DNA of 64,000 nucleotides from the NCBI GenBank assembly GCA_963556255.1, contig OY744604.1:96997261-97061260 (forward strand), written 5' to 3'. Source of the DNA: Allolobophora icterica. Its lineage: Eukaryota; Annelida; Clitellata; Crassiclitellata; Lumbricidae. The notes below the pieces were generated by a model that searched no databases, was not told the DNA's origin, and saw nothing but the letters and a program-made list of their open reading frames with translations. This document shows, piece by piece, positions 1 through 11,945 of the stretch (position 1 is the first letter of the stretch; each line of letters begins with the position of its first letter). Position numbers and translations under genes: made by a program.

Positions 1-229
1 GAGAATATAATTTGCAACTTGTGTTAGTGATGTGACAGTTAGACAGCTAATCCGAGCCACTTTCTTGTTTGGCAACACTGTCATACTCCGGTCAGCTGGT
101 TTTATGCAAAAATAACAATTATTTTAACCATTTGGCCAAATACACGTACAATGCAACAATGTATATACTGTATACAAAATACATTGATGGTATTCTACAA
201 GATATCCGGAACATCTCCTTGTATGGTGG

Positions 230-560
230 TGGGGGGGGGGGGGTGCTCGATGGCGTATTGATTAGCGTGCTTGACTGTCAAATGAAGAGGTCGTTGTTTC
301 AAATCCCCGCCAGGGCAGAAATTTGGTTCGAGATTTCTGCTCCATCTGCACCCCTAGCCAACTCAGCTATAATGAATAGACTGGCCGTACACTGTCGGTG
401 GGAAGATGAGATGGTGAGGGAGAGGACTGACCACCCCCTCATATGCCGAGGCTTAGAAAATGAAGTCGCTAACACTTCGTACTCTGGTTGCGTCAGGGCT
501 AGTTTGTGGGACTGCTTCTCTTCTTCTTCCTTGTATCGCTGATATTTTATTCTCCACTTA
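230..560 (+). repeat. tRNA-derived SINE (family A), copy 1
   Basis: The left part looks like a decayed tRNA gene: an A-box-like ATTAGCGTGCTTGAC near 260 and a B-box-like GTTTCAAATCC near 295, the two internal RNA polymerase III promoter elements. The body (about 380-530) has the words GACTGACCACCC, CATATGCCGAGGCT and GCTAACACTTC, and recurs near 54190-54370 and, more diverged, near 62290-62560. The reading frames across this stretch are chance and do not encode a recognisable protein. Borders are approximate. Confidence 0.6.
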
Positions 561-837
561 AGACGAACCTTTCTCAAGTTGCTTATCCACCATAGAATGG
601 CTCTGTCTTTATGGATTGATCTGTATTTTGACCTGTTTACGACTTTGTCTTAGTGCGCCATCGGTAGATGCCCGGTGCATTAGGTACTGCAGGCGTCATC
701 GAAGTTACCAATTAATAATAATAGAAACTGAATATGGTAATATCTGACTAAAACACTGAAATATACTGACTGCGCACTGTTGAAAGATAGTGTCAAAACA
801 ATAATTAGGCTAAACGAGTCTCTCTCGGTGGAGAAAA
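561..837. other. Unassigned AT-rich spacer
   Basis: I see no gene or clear repeat boundary here. It separates the SINE from the GNAT-like remnant. Confidence 0.5.
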
Positions 838-890
838 GCTAACACTATGCGCTTGGAAGTGCTTGCCAGTGGCTATACGGCGCTACGGAA
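838..890 (+). pseudogene. Small remnant of a GNAT-like exon
   Basis: Translation from 847 gives MRLEVLASGYTA, matching MRLNILASGYTA in the last exon of the intact GNAT-like gene (around 7495). The match ends abruptly at about 890, where retrotransposon 3' sequence begins. With the decayed copy at 9.9-11 kb this makes three copies of the family in the window. The piece is short, so a chance match cannot be excluded, but the nucleotide match around the shared GCCAGTGGCTA is close. Confidence 0.5.
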
Positions 891-1130
891 GCCCATAGAT
901 GCGATACGTCCTCCATTGGCTTCCTGTCCAGCATCGCATTCATTACAGGGTCTCCACCATGGCGTGGCATTGTGTTCTAGGGCGAGCCCGGCCTACCTCT
1001 GTAAGCTCTTTACTTTAACTTCCGCTTGTGCGGGGCGCCGTACCTTGCGCTCGATCTCTCGGGGTTATTTTTTTGTCCCCTATGCTCGTACTGCTATGGG
1101 CAGCATATGGCATTCTCCGTGGTGAGTCCT
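891..1130 (+). mobile_element. LINE 3'-terminal ORF2 fragment
   Basis: In the frame starting at 899 the translation begins MRYVLHWLPVQHRI and continues with PTYLCKLFTLTSACAGRRTLRS. This parallels the C-terminal end of the long reverse transcriptase ORF at 47668-48990 (DVLHWLPVPQRI, PAYLCELCRPVSDSVGRRALRS). It is a 5'-truncated, mutated non-LTR retrotransposon piece, apparently inserted into the GNAT-like remnant. Confidence 0.65.
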
Positions 1131-1375
1131 ATCGCTTCAGGATGTTCTACTTATTGATACCAGGAAGAAGCGAGTTACAGAAATCTAAGCGACTAAAAAT
1201 GTATGCGTTTGCCAAAAATGTCTTTGCAGACACGGGCACATATCGCCTAATTCTGCGTATGTCATGAATGAACATAATTATAAGATGATTTACAAATAGC
1301 CTATTGTTTACATGGCCAGTGAGAGATATGGTAGAATTGAAAACAATGCCTAAGTTACGAGCAGCATCTGCCAGG

Positions 1376-2868
1376 CAGTGTAATTTAAGTTTCAGTTAAC
1401 TTTTCAGTTTCAGTTATAGTTTTAGTTTTGCTAAAACTTTCCAGTTTAGTTTTAGTTATAGTTTTCAAATCTTTTCAGTTTTAGTTTTAGTTTCAGTTTT
1501 CAAAACTTTCGAGTGTTAATTTAGTTTTGTGCGCATTCCACAGAAGCAACTGAATTTCATTTTTGTGACATTCATTCATTTTGATTAGCTTTCATGGTCA
1601 AATCACATCATTGATGATTGACTGCATTTGAAAAACAGACTTATAGTCTAGGCTTAGAATTTAAAAAAGTCTCTAGAAATGACTTGAAGAAGCAAATCAT
1701 AACAATTTGCTACTAGGTGTTTCTAGACTAATTTGACCCTGCTGAAAACGAAAATCCCGGTTTGCAAGCTGGAGTTTTAACGCTTGCATGGGAAAACAAG
1801 ATGGCGACCAAAATGGCTCCAACGCCAGCCTCATCAGGATGGAGTGTGATGAAGAAGGTGTTCACGCACCAGTGTGGTCTGCAAATGATCCTGTGCCACA
1901 GTCGTATATAGAGCTTGTCTACTGTAAATCATGCAAAGTTGATAAGTGTTGCACCAAGCGCTGCTCCTGTCGAAGTGCGAACTTGCCATGTACACCTATG
2001 TGCAATTGCATTAACTGCAACAATGCTTGAAATAGCTGGAGTCTATATCAGTCACGTCATGAACATGAATATTGCATACGTAATGTATAAAATGGTTCAA
2101 CTGCAATCACAAGATATAAAAAGTTTCATGTATTTGACCAAGAAAACACTACTCTAGACCGGCCGCCATTTTGTCCGCCATTTTGTTTTATAGCCATTTG
2201 AAGACATTGGCCGCCATTTTGTCCGTCATTTTCTTTGGCGGCAGTACTACATATGTGTCCTTAATTCCATCACATTCCTTGATTCGGAAAATGTTAATTT
2301 AGATTCTAACATCATGTTTCCATCGCATACATAACTTAACTCATAGCCATATGAAGATACGGGCCACCATTTTGGCCGCCATCTTGTTTTACCATTCAAC
2401 CGCTAACAATCCAGCTTGCTAACCGTGATTTTTCGTTTTCATCAGGGTCAAATTAGTCTAGAAACACCTAGTAGCAAATTCAAATTGTTACGTGAATTCC
2501 TTCTAACAAGGTCATTTTGAGATTCCAAGACTAGTCTATTACCGCTAACGAGAAATCTGACAGAGAAAGGACTCAAACGGATGTTTGCTTAACCGATATT
2601 GCTTACAGACATGTGCACCGATCAGTATGTGCGCCGCTAACTGTTGCAGACATGTCTGCCACTCGGTCTGTGCGCCACACAAGAAAAATTAATTCAGTTT
2701 TCAACTTTCAAGTTTAGTCTTAGTTGTAGTTTTGTACTTTTCAGTTTAGTTTTAGTTTCAGTTTTCAGAACTTTTCAGTTTTAGTTTTAGTTTCAGTTAA
2801 CTAAATTAGAACTTTTCAGTTAACTTAAAGTCACTTTTTTTCAGTTTTAGTTAACTTAAATAACACTG
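1376..2868. mobile_element. hAT-like fold-back element with 8-bp TSD
   Basis: The ends are inverted (CAGTGTAATTTAAGTT at left, complement of CAGTGTTATTTAAGTT at right) and flanked by a perfect 8-bp direct repeat CTGCCAGG (1368-1375 and 2869-2876). Both sides carry subterminal runs of (T)TTTAGTTTCAG-type repeats. A second inverted repeat lies inside (about 1640-1775 against 2405-2545, sharing CTACTAGGTGTTTCTAGAC). An 8-bp duplication and a CAGTG end fit the hAT superfamily. No transposase is seen, so the copy is non-autonomous. Confidence 0.75.
1788..2030 (+). CDS. Short Cys-rich CXC-like ORF inside the hAT-like element
   Basis: An 80-codon ORF opens with MGKQDGDQNGSN and ends in a cysteine-rich stretch (residues 44-78) with CKSCKVDKCCTKRCSC and CTPMCNCINC. 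The spacing resembles tesmin/TSO1-type CXC zinc-binding motifs and the cysteine-rich tails of some transposon-encoded proteins. It lies between the inner inverted repeats of the 1376-2868 element, so it is probably the 3' exon remnant of an element-encoded protein, not a host gene. No splice partner was found. The upstream ATG context and true start are unknown. Confidence 0.4.
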   Translation: MGKQDGDQNGSNASLIRMECDEEGVHAPVWSANDPVPQSYIELVYCKSCKVDKCCTKRCSCRSANLPCTPMCNCINCNNA

Positions 2869-2941
2869 CTGCCAGGTCGAAAACTGGGTTAAGGAGGAGT
2901 TTATTGGCCACCATCCAAGACTTCATCAAATACAGCATAAT

Positions 2942-3010
2942 CTGTGTGTGTGTGTGTGCGCGCGCGCGCGCGCGCGCGCGTGTGTGTGTGTGTATACGTG
3001 TGTGTGTGTC
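2942..3010. repeat. (TG)n(CG)n(TG)n alternating purine-pyrimidine tract
   Basis: About 70 bp alternate TG, then an uninterrupted CG run, then TG again. This is a classic Z-DNA-prone composition. No gene is associated. Confidence 0.9.
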
Positions 3011-3640
3011 ACATTCCATGAAAATTTTCATGTGACTTATTTTCTATTTCAGGTGGTACTAACTGCATCGCATTAAGTCAAGTCTTGGCATTCTGGACCG
3101 ATTCTGAAGCTGAACCCCAATCGGCTTTGGGACTGCTGCGCTGACGATGAATGATAGGCAGTCGTCATCTGATCAGCCATTGTTGGTGGACTTCTACGAC
3201 GATGTTGGTCGTCTTCCTTGTGCAAGCAGCTGTTCTTTGTGTCTGTGGTTGCCAGTTAATGTAACTCAAGTTGATTTCAGGCTCTACTCTTGCGCTCTCT
3301 AACAGAATGTGTTGGCTGCGGAAAGACGTGAAGGCTGTCTTAAATTTCGTCAGACAATATTAAGCTTCCCGGATCAGTAGTTTATTTCATTTCACCATAC
3401 AGAGTGAAACATCACAAACTTCTTAAGGATTCGCCACTGGTGGCTGCTGTATTACTGGAAGTGCTAATCTTATAACTAACATGACGAGAATTAAGAGACA
3501 TCTGTTTCTGGTGTCAAAGGCATAAGTTATGTTTCTTATGCATATATATAATATTATATATTATATATTGGCCACGATAGGTGGCGCTCCGGCGTGTAAA
3601 CACCGACTGATCTCGGCTGTTGGTTTTTTACTTTTTCTGC
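3011..3640. other. Unassigned spacer
   Basis: No coding homology recognised. A short AT palindrome-like run (TATATAATATTATATATTATATA) sits near 3542-3568, just before the LINE 3' end. Confidence 0.4.
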
Positions 3641-3855
<215 letters not shown>

Positions 3856-4176
3856 ATAAGAAAGGCCATGTGGGACCAGGACACCGCTACACTGGCCACA
3901 TTTAGAACGTCTACTGCAATTCAACTGAAACAGCATTGTAGGAAGAGAGAGAACAATAGCAGTTCAAAGTTCATACGGAACAACGCAAATCGAGACTAAG
4001 GTACATGTGAACGCAGAACGGGGTAGCCTACATCAATAGCCGTCACTTGTGCCATTGCCAGATGTTCTGACAACAACATTGGACACATGTCGAAGAAACT
4101 CTGCGGTTTGAAATACATTTCATCATTTAATTTTTAAAGGATTTTTCGTGTTACATTGGTGCTTAATTATTGTCAG

Positions 4177-4453
4177 ATGGCGAAAGAATTTTGTCGAAAT
4201 CGGGTTTTCCCGACGAAACCTATCAGTCACCTGCCGCATGAGTATCGTTTTGCAGATGGATCGAAGTCTCTGGTCGTCGATTACACAACGACCGACCAAC
4301 TTGGTCAATGTCGGAAGATGATTGAAGAGGCAGCGGTGCGAGGTATACATGACTATAATTCTTGAACAAGGAAATCTCATCCACGATTATATACATATGT
4401 GGTACTAGACGACTATGCATAAGCTTATATGTGCCTTATGTAGGCAGGAATGA

Positions 4454-4490
<37 letters not shown>

Positions 4491-4548
4491 TGCGTGAACA
4501 CATAGATGCATGTGTAGGCCCCTACATGTGTGCATGTATATCTATCTA

Positions 4549-4620
<72 letters not shown>

Positions 4621-7600
4621 TGTACTTATGCATGCACACATTTCCTTTTCTCTGGTAACACATTGCAATTCACAGCTTAGCCTATGCTGAGTCCAAAAAA
4701 GGATCCACGCAAGTGTAGTACCCTACTATTTTATAAGACATCTTATAAAATAAACTACAGTAACTAATGTGACCAACGGAAAATTACTAAAACAACACAG
4801 TTTTGCAGAGGCAAGGGTTTGCGCCAAGTCCATGTAGATACATAACAACTGAAAAGTATTTTTATGAAGGTACAATCTACAACATTGTCATATAAGCTTA
4901 TTATTAGGCGCAAACTGCACAGGTCGCGCAGACAAGTAGAAGGTTGAAAGTTACCCAACAGTGTGACATTATTACAATATCCAAACAGTCTTAAGCCATA
5001 CTGCTTTTTAAAGTTCTTAACCATCCTCAATTTGGTCAATGTAGAAAAAGAAATTAAATACTGCTGACAATACTAAAACGAGTAATATATTGACAGCTAA
5101 GAATATGTAGCTGATGTTTCTGCACAGTTCTTTCACAGGTCTATTCCGGTAAGTATGCAAGGACTATAAAAGTCATCTCACTAAATGGTGCTTGCATGAT
5201 GAAATTTGCACAATTTGAATGATATAATTTATAGTTAGGAATTAGATTAATATTTTTACGTATTTACGCAACTTTCTTGTCTCAATGCAGGTGACAACGT
5301 AGGTGTTGACGAGTACGAGGCCGACAGTGAATCGATTGAGATGCTCTTTCAATATTCTGAGATCTTCCAAGTGACTGACGCAATCAGCGGAAGTATCAAG
5401 GCTTTCATGTTCATCCAGCCATGCCTTTACCAACGAAGTTGCGACTCGTGTACAACCAGTGTATACGTCTTCCGTACTAAGGACATTGATGATGAAGTGT
5501 ACGCGGAGTTGATGAGTCTGGTGGCTGACTTTGCAAAGGCCATAGACATTGGTTACACTCAATGTTTCATCCAAGTGGCTCTATGTCTTCATGGTCTTTA
5601 TCTGCAGCTCAGAAGAAGAGGATTTCTAACAGTGGCCGTTCTTCCGAACTGGGTCAACATCGCTGGAGCCAGCTCAAGAGATAACGCAATCATGGTTAAG
5701 GACTTCGGAATGCCTGAGAGACCGGTATGTTATGAGAAAAATCAAGGAAGGTGGTTCAATTGTTTTTTTTCAATTGTCATGCTGTATGGACTTGCATTAT
5801 ATCAGGGACATTATATTCATTTAAAATACTGTTGAATTCCCAATTTGATGTATTCTTCTACTGATTTTGGTCTGTGAGAGATTAAATCTGTCTCTTTTAG
5901 TGTTTTAATACGGTTGTAATGGTGTCGCTTCGACTAGGCCTACAGTCCGCAGTCTCAGCTTAAAGATGAACCGGTGCTCTAACCAAAAAGCTTAGGTTTG
6001 CCTTATTAATATGCTAAAATTCTCAAAAGTGCAAATTATTTGTTCAAAGTTTACTGTTAAAACTTACAAGAGAACAAAGTTCAAGGAAATATGTATGTCT
6101 AATTGACTTATTCTGACTGTAATCAGGGCCTACTACGTAGGGGGGGAGGAAGCAGACTGCTTCCAATTTGTGCCAGGGGGGAAAAGTTTCCCCTCTGGCA
6201 CAGTCACTAATTTCTAATGATTAATGACTAATAAAGTGACTAATTACTAATGATTCTTAAAGTATTGCATTGTGATGCATAAGTATTATGGGCCATGCAA
6301 TATTTGCAGAGGTTACCGTACAGTGTCTAAGCAGTGTATCATTATTACTTGCTTTTCTTTAGCTATTGGCCATTATGTTCTGCTATTTTTGTTGTTGATG
6401 AAAGATGCAAAACGTATTTAAAAAATTGAAGAAAAGCATGCATTCACAATCCTGTTGATTTAGAAATTTCCAAAATATGAGACACATGTTAAAATATTGG
6501 GCAATATAGGACACTGTTCAGCAAATATATGGGGATTTTAAAGATTGCATTATTAATGCACATTTCTGATGCAATGCAGCGGTAACAGGCTCCATCCCTG
6601 CCTACTACAGGGGTGTTGATCCAGCTGACAATTATTTTGCAGGAATATTTCAAAACCTGATGATCCCATTTTCATTGCACTACACAACAATAATTGTAGC
6701 ACTGAAATTTTGTGCCATTTTTATTACAGCTTGTCCCATAACATTTTTACAGTGCACTGGAAGCCCTGCAGAAATTAATTCAACAGTTCAGTTGAACTAA
6801 AATGTTTAGTCTTCCAAAGCCAGTTTTCTTGGTCCAAAAGTGCGCTAAAACAGACTCAACTACGGCAATGTAGAAAGCAAAACATTTTCCGGGGAGGACC
6901 CCCGGAACCCCACTTCAAGAGGAGGGGAGGGGATGAACAGGAGGGGTAAAGAGAGAGGGGAGTGGATTGGGTGTGGAATCGGGAAGGGTGTGGGGAGGTG
7001 TAGTGGAGGAAGGGGTGGAAGATAGCGGGAGGGTTTACAGTAAGGGGTATTGCTTCCAGGTGACAGGGGGGATAGTAGGCCCTGACTGTAATCAATACAA
7101 CAGGCATGTAGTTGCACAGTGCACACTCAACCGCCTAGAAAACTATCTACAGTTGTTATCTATGCATATGCAATTATGCATTGATATTAAGTCTGTAAAC
7201 GATATATGTGTTGATAATAATTATCTTGTATCTACTTTGCAGATGAGATCGCCTGAAGACGTCTTGAAAATGTTGGATTCTGTTTATCCGCCTAAATTAT
7301 TGTTCGAAAACTATACAAGCGTAGATATCCCGAAGATTCCAGGCCTTCCTAAGACGTACCTTCTCAAGAATGGTACAAAACTTATTCTTCGAAATGCGAG
7401 GAAAGACGAAGATCATCTTCTGTATGAGATGTTTTCTGATGCGGAGAAGAAAGGCGAAGGTTATTCAGTGCATGAATTCCCATCACTGAACTACATGCGA
7501 TTGAATATACTCGCCAGTGGCTACACAGCAACAGTAGAAGAAGAGGAAACGAATGAGTTGATTGGCGTTCTAGTCTTTCAAGATTCTGCAATGTCTCGAA

Positions 7601-7920
7601 GTAGAAAAGGAAAAGTATGCGATGAGTCTATAATAGTCAGTGCAGGACTTAGAGGAAAAGGTTTCGGGACTTTACTTTACTCGATGGCCCGTTCTGTGGA
7701 GAAGGTCCTAGGTTACGAGAGAGTGTTGAGGGAGACTGCTGTTACAAGCAGTTTGATTTTTAAGATGTTTCGACGCGATTGTGATGATCCGACATGTGGA
7801 GCTCTGCCAAGAAGCGCTTTTCAGAAGGGAGTTGGTTGGGTGGATCTAATTTTAGCCGTGCAAGATGTCGAAGAAACTCCTAATCGGCTTTTACTGGAGA
7901 CCAATAAATCTCGTCTATAA
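4177..7920 (+). CDS. Tandem GNAT-domain acetyltransferase-like protein, 3 exons, 425 aa
   Basis: Predicted exons: 4177-4342, 5291-5724 and 7243-7920; phases 1 and 0 close exactly and every intron is GT..AG. The start MAKEFCRNRV is the first ATG in frame and aligns with the decayed paralogue at about 9896. Residues 27-195 look like a degenerate N-terminal GNAT fold (RRRGFLTVAVLPNW near 168-181). Residues 235-420 form a second GNAT fold with a motif-A-like acetyl-CoA loop R337-G-K-G-F-G342, preceded by IIVSAGL and followed by LLYSMARS. GNAT enzymes move an acetyl group from acetyl-CoA to amines; the substrate here is unknown. No signal peptide or membrane segment is seen, so it is probably cytosolic. 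The apparent ORF extension before 7243 is intronic. A weak poly(A) signal ATTAAA is at 7963. Confidence 0.8.
4457..4488. repeat. (AT)n microsatellite in GNAT-like gene intron 1
   Basis: About 16 AT units, 115 bp downstream of the exon 1 donor. Confidence 0.9.
4540..4621. repeat. (TCTG)n/(TCTA)n tetranucleotide repeat in intron 1
   Basis: Units of TCTA, then about thirteen TCTG, then TCTA again. The remainder of intron 1 (to 5290) holds nothing I recognise. Confidence 0.9.
6169..6202. repeat. Perfect-stem hairpin in intron 2
   Basis: TGTGCCAGGGGGGAAAA is followed by the near-complement TTTCCCCTCTGGCACA, directly after a GAAGCAGACTGCTTCC palindrome. It may be the end or core of a small transposable element. 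The rest of intron 2 (5725-7242) is otherwise unassigned. Confidence 0.6.
6885..7045 (+). repeat. G-rich, C-poor tract just upstream of exon 3
   Basis: Many GGGG/GGAGGGG runs are concentrated on the + strand (for example GAGGAGGGGAGGGG near 6920). The tract could form G-quadruplexes in the transcript. It ends about 200 bp before the exon 3 acceptor of the GNAT-like gene. A long frame through it into exon 3 is an ORF artefact. Confidence 0.5.
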
Positions 7921-8289
7921 GCTTTTGAATAGAGCTTTAGAAATTTTAAGTTTACGTTTACGATTAAAGTTTATCTTGTGAACGGGATTAGGTTCGATCA
8001 GTCAGCGAAGTGAAAAGCAGCTCTGGACGGGATGCTACTGTTCAAGTCTTTAAGAGCAATGCGTTATTTTCACCATACCAATGGACTCCATCGTAAACAC
8101 TCCTCTTCTCCGCATCATCCTTTCCTTGGACAAATTCATGCTCCACTCTTAATTGGTAGATCTATGCAGCTGTTGAAGTCTTCAGTTCACAATACATCGT
8201 TAAAGTTGTAAATGTCTCTTAATTGTAAAAAACACATTCACATGTGCGGATAATAGTTTCGCAAATAGTTTCCCTGTTTACTCATTGGC
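7921..8289. other. 3' flank of GNAT-like gene
   Basis: Holds the ATTAAA signal (7963). A short stretch GCTTTAGAAATTTTAAG recurs near 39898, so part may be a dispersed repeat. Nothing else recognised. Confidence 0.4.
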
Positions 8290-8775
8290 CTTCCTAAACC
8301 TCGTCTCTCTTCTCTCCAATCGGTTCTAAATGCGGCTACCTACTTGATTGCCCATCTCCCTCTCTTCTGCCACATTTCGACCTACATGTCTGAACACCTT
8401 CATTGGCATCCCTTACCGCCCGCATTTACTTCAAAATTCTCCTTCTTACTTACAGAGCTCCTACGGGTCAAGCCCCTACTTATGTACCTCTGTGACTCTA
8501 TTCGCTGGTTCATCTCGGCAACGTCGCTTCGTCCTTTCCGGTCCTTCGATCGGCTTGACCTCTTTGTCCACAGGTCTAGCACCGCCATAGCTCAGCATAA
8601 TGCTTTTGCCCGCATTGGTCCACTGCTCTGGCACGACCTCCCCTCTGCAGCTTGTTCTACGATTCTGACACCCTCTATCCGCTGTCTTAAATCTTTTCTT
8701 TTCCCTCGGGGTTCCTCGCACTGGGAGTGCCTCTGATTAGGTCGTACTTAGAGTGGCGCCATATAAATCTTTAGC
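8290..8775 (+). mobile_element. LINE 3'-terminal fragment
   Basis: Translation near 8300 reads SVLNAATYLIAH, then LHWHPLP and later PLLWHDLPS with a final CLKSFLFPRG. These are the C-terminal signatures of CR1/L2-like reverse transcriptase ORFs (VLNAAARLI, LHWLPV, P-hydrophobic-WN-LP, FK-LK). It ends with GTGGCGCCATATAAAT, the common 3' end in this genome. 5'-truncated and mutated. Confidence 0.7.
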
Positions 8776-8974
8776 TTTAATACACAACGCAATACAAGAT
8801 GCGGACATCGTTTACTGGTTTCGTAGTTGTTTTCATTTTGCTGATCATCATCATCGCCGCCACCGTCGTCATCATCATCATCGCCGTTTTAATGATGCGC
8901 ATTGTTAAGATTCTGACAAGTATAAGTAGACCCATTTAGCTGAGTTTAACATTGGCTGACTTTTACACAAACGT

Positions 8975-9194
8975 GTTGGTGATAGCGCATTGGATAACAT
9001 CTGGCGTAGAGTGCGAGAGGTACAGAGATCGAGTCCCATAGGCGGACATGCTTTGTAGGCTGCAACTTGCGCCGTGTATTGCAGGCTGTCTGTTCTGTTA
9101 ATAGTTAAGGTTTATCGCATAACATGTACATGTACAGCGCAGTGCGTTTGCAGGCGCTTAATTAAAGAATAAATATTATTATTATTATTATCTT
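8975..9194 (+). repeat. tRNA-derived SINE (family B) with (ATT)n tail
   Basis: A box GATAGCGCATTGGA and B box GATCGAGTCCC (near 9030) are well preserved and spaced as in a tRNA gene. A roughly 140-bp body follows, ending in AATAAATATT(ATT)n. The tail and internal Pol III promoter identify a SINE rather than a tRNA gene. Confidence 0.75.
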
Positions 9195-9335
9195 GTTAGG
9201 TGCTGGATAGACTTTTCTAATCTGTGTCTTTCTGTGACCCTATTCAGATCAGCAGGCCAGTTAACTTGATGAATAACCATGAAATAAAACACACTGCCTC
9301 TTATATCAAGTGTGCTACGATGAATCTATTCCTGT

Positions 9336-9452
<117 letters not shown>

Positions 9453-9895
9453 ATGCCTCCCCATTGTGTTCGAAATGTGGACTTCGTGCTTACTGTAAAA
9501 TCGAGTCCATTATATCTCTGCTACTGCTCGGAGATGGTGCTGGCTTCAGAATGTAATCCTGGCGATCTAGTTTTCCATCTGACTACCTTCGGTTCAGAAA
9601 GCAGTAACACGTTTCTGTCGTGTTTCTCTAATGCAAAGTTCATTGTATACATAGTCCAATGTTAATTCCACTGTAATGTGATGCTGCCTCGTTTACATGT
9701 CATGCAAAGCTTATTTTAATATTTGATGTATTGTAATGTATGTCTTATTAATGTATTACCCAATTATTAGCTTAGTCTAATGGTTCATGCAAATGCGTAG
9801 TGGGTAACGTATACAGAGCGTAATGTAAAGCGTCATTTAAATCACAATGTAATGTAAAAATTACTGTGAATATTTATGCTTAACTAATACAAGTT

Positions 9896-10980
9896 AGCGA
9901 AAGAATTCTGTCGAAATGGAGTTTACGAGACAAAGCCAATCAGTCAACTACCACAGGAAAATCGTTTTCCAGAAAAAGAAAATCTTATCCACGATTATAG
10001 GCTACTATGCATATTTGGCACATATATATGTATGCACAAAATCATGGATATAATTATTATACGTATATGCATGAATATATATGAACATAAGCCTAGTACG
10101 CATAGGCTACATGCTTGTAGTTTGAAGACGATGATGATCGTCTCTTCGCGCTCGGATAAAACCCTTCGAACACGTCACACCCGTTCTGCAATTCCAGCTT
10201 CAGTGGCTGGAGATCGGTGATCGCATCAACTTCAAACTTTCCTTCTCGTGGCCATGTGTCTGAAAAACTGCGCTCAACGTTACCTCGCAGACCGCATCAC
10301 CCCTTCATCTGCGATCATTAAAGCATTAGTGCCAGCAAGTGTGTGATCGAGCCCTTCAGGTCGTTTGCCCGCGTGTCTGGAAGACCCTTCAAGAGGTTAA
10401 AAGTGCTAACGTTTAAAAACCAGTAACCTACTTGCGCCGAAAGTTGACATTAAAAAGCATCCTAGAAGTAGATTGCTACTAACGGTGGTGGATAAACTGT
10501 CGTACAATTGCAACCAGTGCAGTATGTAAGCTGATAACTTATTGTAATTTATTTTCAGTCTCAGTTCTCAGAAGACCTAGATTTCCGGCAAATTCCAAGC
10601 CTTCCAAAAACCTACCTTCTCGAGAATAATATTAATGGTACTAATGGTACTGTTCTTCGTTATGCGAGGAAAGGCAAAAACCATCTGTTGCATAAGTCGT
10701 TTTCCAATGCGGAGGAGAAAGGCGAAAGACTATTCACTGTATTCAGTGCATGAATTCACATCACTCAAAACAGTGAACAGCATAGGCTTGAATATGCTCC
10801 CCAATGAAGAACCGATAAGTATGTTGATAGGGTTTCTGGTCCTCAACGACTCTATCATGTCTCGAAGTGGAAAAGGAAACGTATGCGACCCGAAAGTAAT
10901 AATCAGAGTTGGACCGAGATAGAAAAGTTTCGGAAGCGATCTTCAATCGATCGGACATATTGTGGAGAGCCACAGGGGAG
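9896..10980 (+). pseudogene. Decayed GNAT-like paralogue
   Basis: Exon 1 remains at about 9896-9965 (GCGAAAGAATTCTGTCGAAA; the ATG equivalent reads TTA), then a deletion joins it to sequence matching the intact gene's intron 1 start (ATCCACGATTATA). Exon 3 remains at about 10556-10980: IPSLPKTYLLEN, then NAEEKGER, a frameshift near 10735, YSVHEFTSL, SIMSRSGKGNVCD, and a stop at 10920 exactly where the acetyl-CoA loop (LRGKGFG) should be. No counterpart of exon 2 is seen. It cannot make an intact enzyme. Tandem duplication from the 4177-7920 gene followed by decay explains it. Confidence 0.8.
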
Positions 10981-11079
10981 GGGGTAGGCCTACAATGGAG
11001 TGTTGAGACACACTTTTCTTACTAACAACTGTGAAGACAAAACAATGATGTATCTGTGTTCGGATCTCCTCTAAGCTGT

Positions 11080-11210
11080 ATTTATTGAAGGGCTTGGCGA
11101 TTTATTATGGAAGTCAATCCTTTACCAATAAGTTGCATTTCGCCAAATTCGGGAATATATCTAAACCTTTCAATAATTTTCTTCCTGCTTTCAGAACATT
11201 TGCACTTGAA
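11080..11210 (+). other. Calpain-upstream duplicated block a
   Basis: GCGATTTATTATGGAAGTCA and the following sequence match 33165-33260 (ATCGATTTACTGTGGAAGCCA). It marks the left edge of a segment repeated upstream of each calpain gene. Confidence 0.55.
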
Positions 11211-11233
11211 TTATGCAGTTGTTTTATATTAAT

Positions 11234-11391
<158 letters not shown>

Positions 11392-11459
11392 AGCAAGCAA
11401 AGATGGAGGCCGCACGATTTAAAGTCAGAGATAGGCCTAAACTAAAGACGTAAGCCTGT

Positions 11460-11935
11460 TGTTGCTGAATAGGCTATTCATGAGTAGGCACTTGAATAGT
11501 GATTGAATGCTTATAGATTCAGAATTCCCCTACATGAAAGTGCGTGTGCTGTGAGGTGTTTTCAATTACGTTGATGCGTCGTGTTGCACGACAAGTAAGA
11601 AGTTCACATAAAGTAATGCGTGGAGCTTAGAAGTGAATAAATTAATTAAAATTATAATACTGTGCATAGGCAGGTTCACATTTGCTTACATACTACTGGC
11701 GGATAAGATGATTAACCAAAAGTTTTCTCATTCGTATCAATTGACTTATTCTTATCACCGATTGAGCTGTTTGCTCAGAGACGAATATTTCGACCTTTCG
11801 CTGTATGAGTTCTAGTGCATAATCCCATGCTTCTCTACCACTGATTGACAATGAATGCCTCAGTCTTTTCGCTGTAATTTCACGATATAAAACAGTTTTA
11901 CACTGTCATCGATATTTTACATTGAATTTGATTTA
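11460..11935 (+). promoter_or_regulatory. Calpain-upstream conserved block b
   Basis: Words such as GAATTCCCCTA, CATGAAAGTGCG and GACGAATATTTCGACCTTTC recur at 34370-34720; the second half recurs at 27263-27390; the first half recurs, diverged, at 59940-60075 upstream of calpain 3. In two copies the segment near 11592 (and 60060) reads CAAGTAAGAAG, which could be a 5'-UTR exon donor. Shared position upstream of all three genes suggests promoter or 5' leader content, but duplication alone could explain it. Confidence 0.4.
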
Positions 11936-11945
11936 TTATATTGCA

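Noticed and set aside
69..542. 157-codon ORF near the left edge
   Set aside because: It covers a SINE with tRNA-like head and has no protein family signature.
1788..2030. Cysteine-rich ORF as a secreted peptide or toxin
   Set aside because: No signal peptide, and it lies within a transposon with CXC-like spacing, so a DNA-binding or element protein is more likely.
6967..7242. N-terminal extension of the last GNAT-like exon
   Set aside because: The frame is open upstream by chance, through a G-rich intron. A clear TTTGCAG acceptor at 7242 and phase agreement with exon 2 define the exon start at 7243.
8975..9060. Functional tRNA gene
   Set aside because: A and B boxes are present, but I could not form a proper cloverleaf, and the unit continues into a body with an ATT tail, as in SINEs.
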